DNA of 44,492 nt from assembly GCA_004298015.1 (NCBI GenBank), contig SCSE01000026.1, positions 1 through 44,492 of the forward strand. The letters run 5' to 3'. This document shows, piece by piece, positions 31,915 through 39,516 of the stretch. A program made the translations under genes and the position numbers. The stretch is from Rhodanobacter sp. GTDB lineage: Bacteria > Pseudomonadota > Gammaproteobacteria > Xanthomonadales > Rhodanobacteraceae. The notes beneath the pieces were generated by a model that saw nothing but the letters and a program-made list of their open reading frames with translations, was not told the origin of the DNA and did no database searches. Numbering within the stretch: position 1 is the stretch's first letter; every line of letters starts with the position of its first letter.

Positions 31915-33210
31915 ATGCACGACTACCAGGCCACCGCCGACTGGGCCGCTGCCCGAGACGCAGCCGATCCACTGCGCACCTTCCGCGACGAATTCCTGAT
32001 CCCACCACACCGCGACCGCCAGGATCAGTCGCACGAGGGCGTCTACTTCTGCGGCAACTCGCTGGGCCTGCAGCCGCGGGCAGTCCGCGACGCGGTCACG
32101 GCGGAACTGGACTACTGGGGCGAGCTGGGGGTCGAGGGGCACTTCAAGGGTCGCCTGCCGTGGATGGATTACCACGAAAACCTGCGCGACGACCTCGCCA
32201 GCCTGCTGGGCGCGGAAGCCGACGAAGTGGTGGCGATGAATACGCTGGGCGTGAATCTGCACCTGATGATGGTGAGTTTCTACCGCCCCACCGACGCGCG
32301 CCCGACGATCCTGATCGAAGCCGGCGCATTTCCGACCGACCGCTACGCGGTGGAATCGCAGATCCGCTTTCACGGCTTCGACCCGGCCAGTTGCCTGATC
32401 GAGCTGGAGGCGGACGAACCCAACGGCATTCTGTCGACCGCCGCGATCGAACGCGCGCTGGCCGAACACGGCTCACGGATCGCCCTGGTGATGTTGCCTG
32501 GTGTGCAATACCGCACCGGCCAGGCCTTCGACCTCAAGACCATCACCGCGCTGGCGCACCGGCATGGCTGTACCGTGGGATTCGATCTTGCCCATGCGGT
32601 CGGCAACCTGCCACTGCAACTGCACGACAGCGGTGCGGACTTCGCCATCTGGTGCAGCTACAAATACCTCAACGGCGGTCCCGGTGCGGTCGGCGGCGCC
32701 TTCATCCACCAGCGCCACGCGCGGGGCGACCTGCCGCGCTTCGCCGGCTGGTGGGGGCACGACAAGGCCACCCGCTTCCAGATGGGACCGCAGTTCGACC
32801 CCACGCCCGGTGCGGAAGGCTGGCAGCTTTCCAATCCGCCGATCCTTGCGCTGGCACCGCTGCGGATTTCGCTGGAGATGTTCCGTCGCGCCGGCATGCC
32901 CGCACTGCGCGAAAAATCGTTGCAGCTCACCGGCTACCTGGAATGGCTGGTCCGTTCCGAGCTGGCCGACCTGCTGGAGGTGGTGACACCCACCGACCCG
33001 CAGCGCCGCGGTGCGCAACTCTCGATCCGGGTCATCGCCGGTCGGGCTGCCGGCCGCGCCCTGTTCGACCACCTGGTCGCGCACGGCATCATCGGCGACT
33101 GGCGCGAACCCGATGTGATCCGCATCTCGCCGACACCGCTGTACAACCGCTTCGCCGACTGCCTTGCCTTCGCCGACGCCGTACGCGCCTGGGATCGCAC
33201 TCGCCGATAG
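31915..33210 (+). CDS. kynU: Kynureninase
   Basis: A PLP-dependent enzyme of 431 residues that cleaves kynurenine or 3-hydroxykynurenine to (3-hydroxy)anthranilate and alanine. The N-terminal region has FLIPPHRDRQ and VYFCGNSLGLQP. The cofactor aspartate is in GFDLAHAVGN (D224), and the Schiff-base lysine is K250 in CSYKYLNGGPG. The end VIRISPTPLYNRF is typical. ACMSD lies upstream on the same strand. Kynurenine monooxygenase and 3-hydroxyanthranilate dioxygenase are not in the window. In xanthomonads these enzymes can serve NAD synthesis; here ACMSD would pull flux towards degradation. The start at 31915 gives a normal N-terminus. Confidence 0.95.
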   Translation: MHDYQATADWAAARDAADPLRTFRDEFLIPPHRDRQDQSHEGVYFCGNSLGLQPRAVRDAVTAELDYWGELGVEGHFKGRLPWMDYHENLRDDLASLLGAEADEVVAMNTLGVNLHLMMVSFYRPTDARPTILIEAGAFPTDRYAVESQIRFHGFDPASCLIELEADEPNGILSTAAIERALAEHGSRIALVMLPGVQYRTGQAFDLKTITALAHRHGCTVGFDLAHAVGNLPLQLHDSGADFAIWCSYKYLNGGPGAVGGAFIHQRHARGDLPRFAGWWGHDKATRFQMGPQFDPTPGAEGWQLSNPPILALAPLRISLEMFRRAGMPALREKSLQLTGYLEWLVRSELADLLEVVTPTDPQRRGAQLSIRVIAGRAAGRALFDHLVAHGIIGDWREPDVIRISPTPLYNRFADCLAFADAVRAWDRTRR

Positions 33211-33749
33211 CGCGCCAAACCGCCCGGCGACCAGTTGGGCGGCACAACGCGGCAGGTGACCTCACCCGCGCCGGCGACCACAACGCAGACTGTGTCCCCA
33301 GAGCCCACGCACGCGCTTTGGCCGGCGCGCCAGCGGGATGTCGGAGGCTGATCGACCGGTCAGCGACACCGACTGCAGATGCCGATCAGACCCGCCAGCA
33401 GGAGCCGACACCTCCTGTACGTTGGCGATGCCTTTGGCATTGACGCAATGTTGGCGAGAGGCTGGTGCGAAGGGCGGACATCGGCCAGTTTCTGCCACTC
33501 AACAAAGGTACTCTGCTCGAGTTTCGTCGAACTACCCTCCTCCATCTCGTCATCCCTGCGAAGGCGGGGATCCAGTGACTGCACCGCCCCTAGTTTCGTG
33601 GAGGCCGTTTGGTTTAAGTCAGGCCACCACGGTAACGGGCTGACTGGCGAGTTGTCGGTTTCTTGCCGAACCCTGCCTACCTCGCTAAATTGAGAAAGCC
33701 GGAACCCAAGAAAATTTAGTTCCAACGACTTTCTTCTAAGGAATGCCAT
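33211..33749. other. Intergenic region after kynU
   Basis: About 540 bases without a convincing gene. It contains one dispersed repeat near 33547 and, at the right end, the promoter region and ribosome binding site (AAGGAA) of the small membrane protein gene. Open frames here overlap one another in opposite strands and show no family motif. Confidence 0.5.
33547..33577. repeat. Dispersed hairpin repeat (GCGGGGATCCAGTGAC type)
   Basis: ATCCCTGC-GAAG-GCGGGGAT forms a short hairpin followed by CCAGTGAC. This type of unit is scattered through intergenic DNA of many proteobacteria. Only one copy is seen in the window. Confidence 0.6.
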
Positions 33750-33944
33750 ATGCGTTTTTTGATTGCTTTGCTTCTGCCATGGTTGACGTTCTTCACCATT
33801 GGTCGGCCGATTGCCGGTGTGATCTGCCTGTTGCTCCAACTCACCCTGCTCGGATGGCTGCCGGCTACCATCTGGGCTGTCTACGCCTTAAGCCAGTACA
33901 AAACCGACAAAAAGATCGAAAAAGCTTTGGCACAAAAAGCCTGA
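33750..33944 (+). CDS. YqaE/Pmp3 family small membrane protein
   Basis: A 64-residue proteolipid with two membrane helices (about residues 2-20 and 24-48) and a charged tail ending KTDKKIEKALAQKA. The motif IGRPIAGVICLLLQLTLLGWLPATIWAVYAL matches the Pmp3/YqaE stress-response family, which affects membrane potential in yeast and plants; the role in bacteria is not settled. AAGGAA lies eight bases before the ATG. It is monocistronic, with long non-coding DNA on both sides. Confidence 0.85.
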   Translation: MRFLIALLLPWLTFFTIGRPIAGVICLLLQLTLLGWLPATIWAVYALSQYKTDKKIEKALAQKA

Positions 33945-34261
33945 ATCAACGGTCCAGTGATGGCCCACGCCGTGGCCGCTCCAATGGACGTGGCAGTACC
34001 ACCGACATCAACACGGCGCACTTAGCATCACCCCTCGATAGACAGGGTCGCAATCGCCAGCACCGTCACTAATATCTGCTGTAGCTCGACAAACGACCTT
34101 CAATCGGATGGTCAACTGGCGGGCGGCGCTGATCAAGCGGCCCGGCGAGCCGGGTCAACTGTGCTGCAATCTGCAGATACCCGTTCTACGGTTCCCACAC
34201 GGCAATTTCGTAACCCAGCCACCGCGGAAATCCGAAGATCGTGACTCGCCGGCCAACATCC
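33945..34261. other. Intergenic region upstream of the TetR gene
   Basis: About 317 bases. No gene is seen. The right end carries the TetR operator and the expected tetR promoter. No clear terminator of the upstream gene was recognised. Confidence 0.45.
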
Positions 34262-34276
34262 TAGACGACTGGTCTA
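34262..34276. promoter_or_regulatory. NemR-like operator 1 (upstream of tetR)
   Basis: TAGACGACTGGTCTA is an inverted repeat with TAGAC/GTCTA arms, 22 bases before the TetR start codon. It is the same as the site before the downstream alcohol dehydrogenase gene at 13 of 15 positions. This suggests autorepression. Confidence 0.8.
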
Positions 34277-34298
34277 ATTGTATGTATCATGCGTCGCC

Positions 34299-34910
34299 AT
34301 GAGCACTGAACATCACGACATCCGGCAGTCGATCCTCGACACCGCCAAACCGATCATCCTGGGCAAGGGATTCTCGGCAGTGGGTCTGAACGAGATCCTG
34401 TGCGCCGCCGATGTGCCGAAGGGCTCGTTCTACCACTATTTCAAGTCCAAGGAGTTGTTTGGCGAAGCCTTGCTGGACAGCTACTTCACCGACTACCTGA
34501 GCCAGCTCGACGCCTTGTTGTCACGCCCGGGTTTGTCTGCTGCCGATCGCCTGATGAGCTACTGGCGCGAATGGCTGGAAACCCAGGCCAGCGGCGACAT
34601 CGATGGCAAGTGCCTGGCGGTGAAACTCGGCGGCGAGGTGTCCGACCTGTCCGAGCCTATGCGCAGTGCCCTGCAACGTGGCACCCACCGGGTCATCGAG
34701 CGGCTGGCCCAGTGCATCGCCGAAGGTATTGCCGACGGCTCGCTGTCGGCCGAACTGGATGTGCCACGCAGTGCACAGACGCTTTATGAAATGTGGCTTG
34801 GCGCCACCTTGCTGACCAAGATCCGGCGTGATCGCAGCGCCCTCGACGGCGCCATGGCGGCCACGCTGCAATGGCTGCGGCTTCCCGCCACGGCACCCGA
34901 CTCCCCCTGA
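34299..34910 (+). CDS. TetR-family repressor, NemR-like
   Basis: A 203-residue TetR regulator. The N-terminal HTH domain reads IRQSILDTAKPIILGKGFSAVGL, then EILCAADVPKGSFYHYFKSKELFGEALL; the PKGSFYHYF recognition helix is typical of the NemR/AcuR type. The ligand domain holds one notable cysteine, in DIDGKCLAVKLGGEVSD (about C108), at the place where NemR-like proteins have a redox-sensitive Cys. The ATG at 34299 follows a matching operator. The frame begins at 34278, but MSTEHHDIR is the better start. It lies on the same strand as the ADH/oxidoreductase/DJ-1 genes and is probably their repressor, released by electrophiles or aldehydes (inference). Confidence 0.87.
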   Translation: MSTEHHDIRQSILDTAKPIILGKGFSAVGLNEILCAADVPKGSFYHYFKSKELFGEALLDSYFTDYLSQLDALLSRPGLSAADRLMSYWREWLETQASGDIDGKCLAVKLGGEVSDLSEPMRSALQRGTHRVIERLAQCIAEGIADGSLSAELDVPRSAQTLYEMWLGATLLTKIRRDRSALDGAMAATLQWLRLPATAPDSP

Positions 34911-34962
34911 TCCCACTCCCCGGGCACCCGTGGCCACCCCGCCACCGCCTGTGCCCAGTAAC

Positions 34963-34977
34963 TAGACGACCAGTCTA
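34963..34977. promoter_or_regulatory. NemR-like operator 2 (upstream of the ADH gene)
   Basis: TAGACGACCAGTCTA has the same TAGAC/GTCTA arms as the site before tetR. It lies 14 bases before the ATG of the iron-type alcohol dehydrogenase, so bound repressor would block transcription of the detoxification genes. Confidence 0.82.
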
Positions 34978-34991
34978 ATCAAAGGACCATC

Positions 34992-36149
34992 ATGAACAAC
35001 TTCGAGTTCTACAACCCTACCCGTATCGTTTTTGGCACTGACACCACTGCCAAGCTGGACACCCTGGTGCCGGCGTCGGCGCAGGTGCTGATCCTGTTCG
35101 GTGGTGCCAGTGCGAAAACCAACGGCACCCTGGCCGAGGTCAGGACCGCCCTCGGCAACCGGGTCATCCAGGAATTCGGCGGCATCGAACCGAACCCGAG
35201 CTACGACACCCTGACCCGCGCGGTCGAACAAGTACGCAAGGAAAAGCTGGACTTCCTGCTGGCCGTCGGCGGCGGCTCGGTGATCGACGGCACCAAATTC
35301 GTCGCCGCGGCGGTACCGTTCGAGGGCGACACCTGGAGCATCCTGGAACAGCACGGTCGCAACATCACCGCGGCGATGCCGTTCGGCAGCGTGCTCACCC
35401 TGCCCGCCACCGGTTCGGAAATGAACAGTGGCGGCGTGGTCACGCGCCCGGCGATCCGCGCCAAGCTGGCCTTCCAGAGCCCGCATACCTACCCGCAATT
35501 CTCGATTCTCGACCCGACCAAGACCTTTACCTTGCCGCCGCGCCAGATCGCCAACGGCGTGGTCGATGCGTTCGTGCACATCATCGAGCAGTACCTCACC
35601 TACCCGAGCCAGGCGCAGGTGCAGGACCGTTTCGCCGAGGGCCTGCTGCAAAGCCTGATCGAAACCGGCCCCAAGGCCCTGGCCAACCCGCGGGACTACG
35701 ACACCCGCGCCAACCTGATGTGGATCGCCACGTTGGCCCTGAACGGCCTGATCGGCGCCGGCGTGCCGCAGGACTGGAGCACCCACATGATCGGCCACGA
35801 GCTGACCGCCCTGCATGGCATCGACCACGCCCGCACGCTCGCCATCGTGCTGCCGGCCAGCCTGCAGGTGCGCCGCGAGAGCAAGCGCGAGAAGTTGCTG
35901 CAGTACGCCGAACGGGTGTGGCAAATCCGCGAAGGCAGCGACGAGCAGCGCATCGACCAGGCGATCAGCCGGACCCGGGCGTTTTTCCAGGACATGGGTA
36001 TTCCCACCCAGCTGCCGGACTACGACCTCGCCGCCGACGCGATCGACCCGATCATCGCCCAACTCGAAGCGCACGGCATGACTCAGCTCGGCGAACACCG
36101 CGACGTCACGCTGGAAACCAGCCGGCGCATCCTCGAAACCGCGCTCTGA
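34992..36149 (+). CDS. Iron-containing alcohol dehydrogenase, YqhD-like
   Basis: A 385-residue group III alcohol dehydrogenase. The N-terminal NAD(P) fold has NPTRIVFGTDT and LAVGGGSVIDGTKFVAAA. The metal-binding domain has the usual D and three His: VVDAFVHIIEQY, STHMIGHELTALHGIDHARTLAIVLP. The sequence fits YqhD-type NADPH-dependent aldehyde reductases, which remove methylglyoxal, acrolein and similar aldehydes. The ribosome binding site AAAGGA is 7 bases upstream. It is the first gene after operator 2 and is followed at 48 bases by a second oxidoreductase. Confidence 0.92.
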   Translation: MNNFEFYNPTRIVFGTDTTAKLDTLVPASAQVLILFGGASAKTNGTLAEVRTALGNRVIQEFGGIEPNPSYDTLTRAVEQVRKEKLDFLLAVGGGSVIDGTKFVAAAVPFEGDTWSILEQHGRNITAAMPFGSVLTLPATGSEMNSGGVVTRPAIRAKLAFQSPHTYPQFSILDPTKTFTLPPRQIANGVVDAFVHIIEQYLTYPSQAQVQDRFAEGLLQSLIETGPKALANPRDYDTRANLMWIATLALNGLIGAGVPQDWSTHMIGHELTALHGIDHARTLAIVLPASLQVRRESKREKLLQYAERVWQIREGSDEQRIDQAISRTRAFFQDMGIPTQLPDYDLAADAIDPIIAQLEAHGMTQLGEHRDVTLETSRRILETAL

Positions 36150-36197
36150 TTTCGCCCGCGCCGTCCCCCTCCCACCAACTCCCCGCAGGCCACCACC

Positions 36198-37229
36198 ATG
36201 TCATCAAGCCAGATCATCCAGCGCAAGATCGTGCTCGCCAGCCGCCCGATCGGCGCGCCGACCGCGGACAACTTCCGCCTTACCGAAACCCCGTTGCCGG
36301 CCTTGGCCGAAGGCCAGTTGCTGCTGCGCACCTTGTACCTGTCGCTTGACCCGTACATGCGCGGACGGATGAGCGACGCGCCGTCCTACGCCGCGCCGGT
36401 GGCTGTCGGTGAGGTGATGGTCGGCGGCACGGTGTCGAAGGTCGTCACCTCGCAGCACCCGGATTTCAAGGCGGGTGACCTCGTCCTCGGCATGAGCGGC
36501 TGGCAGGACCATGCCGTATCCGACGGCAGCGGGCTGACCCGGTTGGGCGCACTGGAGCAACCGTCGCTGGCGTTGGGCGTGCTCGGCATGCCCGGCTTCA
36601 CCGCCTACATGGGCTTGCTCGACATCGGCCAGCCGAAAGCCGGTGAAACCGTCGTCGTTGCCGCCGCCAGCGGCGCGGTGGGTTCGGTGGTGGGACAGAT
36701 CGCCAAACTCCAGGGTTGTCGCGTGGTCGGCATTGCCGGCGGCGCGGAGAAGTGCCGCTATGTGGTCGACCAGCTTGGTTTCGACGCCTGCATCGACCAT
36801 CGCGCTGCCGATTTCGCCGCACAACTCGGCGCGGCGTGTGCCCAGGGCATCGACGTCTATTTCGAAAATGTCGGCGGCGCCGTATTCGACGCCGTGCTGC
36901 CCTTGCTCAATGTCGGTGCACGGGTACCGGTGTGCGGCCTGATTGCCAACTACAACGATACCGCGCTGCCGCCCGGACCTGATCGTCTCGGCCTGCTTGC
37001 CCGTACCCTGCTGACCCGTCGCATCAAGATGCAGGGCTTCATCATCTTCGACGACTACGGCCATCGCTACGGCGAATTCTTCCAGCAGATGAGCCAGTGG
37101 CTGAAGGAAGGCAAGATCCGTTTTCGCGAAGACATGGTCGAAGGTCTCGACAACGCACCGCAGGCCTTCATTGGCCTGCTGCAAGGCAAGAACTTCGGCA
37201 AGCTGGTGGTGCGCATCGCCAACGACTGA
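36198..37229 (+). CDS. NADP-dependent oxidoreductase (MDR family, CurA-like)
   Basis: A 343-residue zinc-free medium-chain reductase. The N-terminus IVLASRPIGAPTADNFRLTE and LRTLYLSLDPYMRGRM is typical of the YncB/CurA and leukotriene B4 dehydrogenase group. The nucleotide-binding loop is AASGAVGSVVGQIAKLQGCRVVG. The end has IIFDDYGHRY and FGKLVVRI. These enzymes reduce the double bond of alpha,beta-unsaturated carbonyls. The gene follows the alcohol dehydrogenase by 48 bases and precedes the DJ-1-like gene by 81, so the three probably form an operon under the TetR operator. Confidence 0.9.
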   Translation: MSSSQIIQRKIVLASRPIGAPTADNFRLTETPLPALAEGQLLLRTLYLSLDPYMRGRMSDAPSYAAPVAVGEVMVGGTVSKVVTSQHPDFKAGDLVLGMSGWQDHAVSDGSGLTRLGALEQPSLALGVLGMPGFTAYMGLLDIGQPKAGETVVVAAASGAVGSVVGQIAKLQGCRVVGIAGGAEKCRYVVDQLGFDACIDHRAADFAAQLGAACAQGIDVYFENVGGAVFDAVLPLLNVGARVPVCGLIANYNDTALPPGPDRLGLLARTLLTRRIKMQGFIIFDDYGHRYGEFFQQMSQWLKEGKIRFREDMVEGLDNAPQAFIGLLQGKNFGKLVVRIAND

Positions 37230-37310
37230 ATCGCGTGATCGCTCACCCGGTCCTGACACCTCATCCCCGACAATCGATCCAACCCCGCGACACCACCCCA
37301 AGGAGTCCTG

Positions 37311-37988
37311 ATGAAAATTCTTATGGTTCTGACCTCACACGACAAGCTCGGCGACAGCGGCGAAAAAACCGGTTTCTGGCTGGAGGAGTTTGCCGCCCCT
37401 TACTATGTCTTCAAGGATGCCGGCGCGGAAGTCACCCTGGTCAGCCCGCTCGGCGGCCAGCCGCCGCTGGACCCAAAGAGCGACGACCCGTCGGCGCAGA
37501 CCGATGCCACCGGACGCTTCAAGAAGGACAGCGCGGCCCAGGCTGCACTCGCCAGCACCGGCAAGCTGAAAGACGTCTCCGCCGCCGATTTCGACGCGGT
37601 GTTTTATCCCGGCGGACACGGTCCGCTGTGGGACCTGGCCGAAGACAAGAACTCGATCACGTTGATCGAGGGCATGCTGGCAGCCGGCAAGCCGGTAGCG
37701 GCGGTGTGTCACGCACCTGCCGTGCTGCGCCACCCCAAGGCAGCGGACGGCAGTGCCGTGGTCAAGGGCAAGTCGGTCACCGGCTTCACCAACACCGAAG
37801 AAGAGGCGGTCGGCCTGACCAAGATCGTGCCGTTCCTGGTCGAGGACATGCTCAAGAGCAACGGCGGCAGCTACTCCAAGGGTGCCGACTGGCAGCCGCA
37901 TGTGGTCACCGACGGCTTGCTGATCACCGGGCAGAATCCCGCGTCGTCTGGCCCGGCCGCGAGTGAGCTGCTGAAACAGCTCGGTTGA
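37311..37988 (+). CDS. DJ-1/PfpI-superfamily protein, possible glyoxalase III
   Basis: A 225-residue type 1 glutamine amidotransferase-like protein of the Hsp31 branch. It starts MKILMVLTSHDKLGDSGEKTGFWLEEFAAPYYVFKDAG, where E18 would be the catalytic Glu. The nucleophile is Cys in AAVCHAPAVL, followed by the His, and FYPGGHGPLWDL forms the loop before it. Hsp31-like proteins act as glutathione-independent glyoxalases on methylglyoxal, or as deglycases. AAGGAG is 7 bases before the ATG. The context with two carbonyl-active oxidoreductases supports aldehyde stress. Confidence 0.88.
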   Translation: MKILMVLTSHDKLGDSGEKTGFWLEEFAAPYYVFKDAGAEVTLVSPLGGQPPLDPKSDDPSAQTDATGRFKKDSAAQAALASTGKLKDVSAADFDAVFYPGGHGPLWDLAEDKNSITLIEGMLAAGKPVAAVCHAPAVLRHPKAADGSAVVKGKSVTGFTNTEEEAVGLTKIVPFLVEDMLKSNGGSYSKGADWQPHVVTDGLLITGQNPASSGPAASELLKQLG

Positions 37989-38034
37989 TGGCCCGTGCCC
38001 GGGACCACGACACGCGTATCGTCCCGGGCGCGTT

Positions 38035-38430
38035 TCATGACGCCTTCAGCTGCAGCAAGTCCCACCCATTGCCATACAGATCCTCGAACACCGCGACGGT
38101 GCCGTAGGCCTCCTCGCGCGGCGCTTCGCGGAAGTGCACCCCTTGATCGCGCATGCGCTGCCAGTCACGCCGGAAATCGTCGGTATGCAGCAGCAGGAAT
38201 ACCCGGCCACCGGTCTGATTGCCAATACGCGAGGCCTGTTCATCGTCGTTCGCCCTGGCCAGCAGCAGCCGGGTCTCACGGGACCCGGGCGGCGCCAGCA
38301 ACACCCAGCGTTTGCCGCCACCCATGTCGGTATCTTCGATGAGCTCGAAACCCAACGCACGGGTATACCAGGCAATCGCCTCGTCGTAATCGGGGACCAG
38401 CAGCGCCAAGGCGCCAAGATATTGTTTCAT
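38035..38430 (-). CDS. VOC family (glyoxalase I-like) protein
   Basis: A 131-residue vicinal-oxygen-chelate protein. The first beta-alpha-beta-beta-beta module starts MKQYLGALALLVPDYDEAIAWYTRALGFELIEDT, and the second has GRVFLLLHTDDFRRDW and VAVFEDLYGNGWDLLQ. The Glu in FEDLYGN is a usual metal ligand, but the first His of true glyoxalases is replaced (ALLVPDYD). The substrate is unknown. It is convergent with the DJ-1-like gene, 46 bases away. The start at 38430 is chosen; the frame continues to 38784 without family support. The 288 bases between it and the next gene hold nothing recognisable. Confidence 0.85.
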   Translation of the reverse strand: MKQYLGALALLVPDYDEAIAWYTRALGFELIEDTDMGGGKRWVLLAPPGSRETRLLLARANDDEQASRIGNQTGGRVFLLLHTDDFRRDWQRMRDQGVHFREAPREEAYGTVAVFEDLYGNGWDLLQLKAS

Positions 38431-38718
38431 CTCGTGATGTTTCCAGATATCGCCGACGGATCGCGATCCGCCGGGCGTTTTCAACAGCCCCATGCCATCC
38501 AGCCCAGCTTGCGGTTGAAGCCGCTTGGCGCGCATTCTGCCGGCCACAGGCCCGGCGCGGCGATGATAGTGCCAAGCGCGAGAGGCTGATCGGCTACTGT
38601 CCGCGCGACAACCACCATAGTGCCGGACAAGGCCCATGGTGCTGCGACATAAAGCCGCCTTCCATGCAGACATGAGCGGGCGCATATTCATGTTGCGACG
38701 CACAAGATACGCTAGAGT

Positions 38719-39333
38719 ATGGACATGTTCCCGATCTCCGCCACCGGCCTTCCCGCCTCGTTGCCAGGCAGCCGCCCGCCGCAACAGAGCCCAGCCCGCT
38801 TTCTACCCCGGCTGATCCCTGCCGCTGAGGGTGAGCGTGTGACCACGCGCGATCAGCGCACGCTGACGCTGCGAAGCATCGAGCCGGCGGACCGGGCCGC
38901 GATCCAGCGTTGCTTCAGCCGGCTTTCGCCGCAAGACATTCGCCGCCGCTTCCTGCACGCGATGGCCGAGTTGCCCGACCCGATGGCCCAACGCTTGTGC
39001 CGCATCGATCCGGCATGGGAAACCGCGCTGGTGCTGGAAGACCTCGCCGTGATGCCGAGCGAGATCCGCGGTGTCGGCCGCATTTATGTGGACGAGGTCG
39101 TCAATAGCGCCGAATTCTCGGTCCTGGTCGAGCACGACTGGGCGCGGCGCGGCCTCGGTGCGCTGCTGATGCAGCGGCTGGTCGATGACAGCCGCCGCCG
39201 CGGCCTGACGGAAATATGGGGTTACGTGCTGCAGGAGAACCGGCCGATGCTCGAACTGTGCAAGGAGCTGGGCTTCGAGCGCCGCCTGCTGGTCGACGAA
39301 CCGGGCACCGCACAGATTTCGCTGCAGCTCTGA
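38719..39333 (+). CDS. GNAT family N-acetyltransferase
   Basis: A 204-residue GNAT protein. The core begins at about residue 45 (TLTLRSIEPADRAAIQRCFSRLSP) and runs to GFERRLLVDEPGTAQISL. Motif A is VEHDWARRGLGALLMQRLVD. RRRFLHAMAELP is a feature of the domain that follows acyl-CoA synthetase in Pat-type protein acetyltransferases, here present as a single-domain form. The first 40 residues are Pro/Arg-rich and may be disordered, or the true start may be a downstream GTG (V41, GERVTTRDQ). The substrate is unknown. mfd follows on the same strand after about 180 bases. Confidence 0.75.
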   Translation: MDMFPISATGLPASLPGSRPPQQSPARFLPRLIPAAEGERVTTRDQRTLTLRSIEPADRAAIQRCFSRLSPQDIRRRFLHAMAELPDPMAQRLCRIDPAWETALVLEDLAVMPSEIRGVGRIYVDEVVNSAEFSVLVEHDWARRGLGALLMQRLVDDSRRRGLTEIWGYVLQENRPMLELCKELGFERRLLVDEPGTAQISLQL

Positions 39334-39516
39334 TCACCGGCAAACGGTGTCTTTCCAGGCTGGAGCATGACGCCCGACCCCTGCGGTGTTCGCCTGCAGG
39401 CCGACTCCATCATGGATAGTGAACACATCAAACGACCCGACTCGCGGGAGCGTCGCGTTACACTTGGCCGCTTTCCCCGCGCGGCTTGACGACTGCGCCC
39501 CGAGTTTGCGTTGCCC

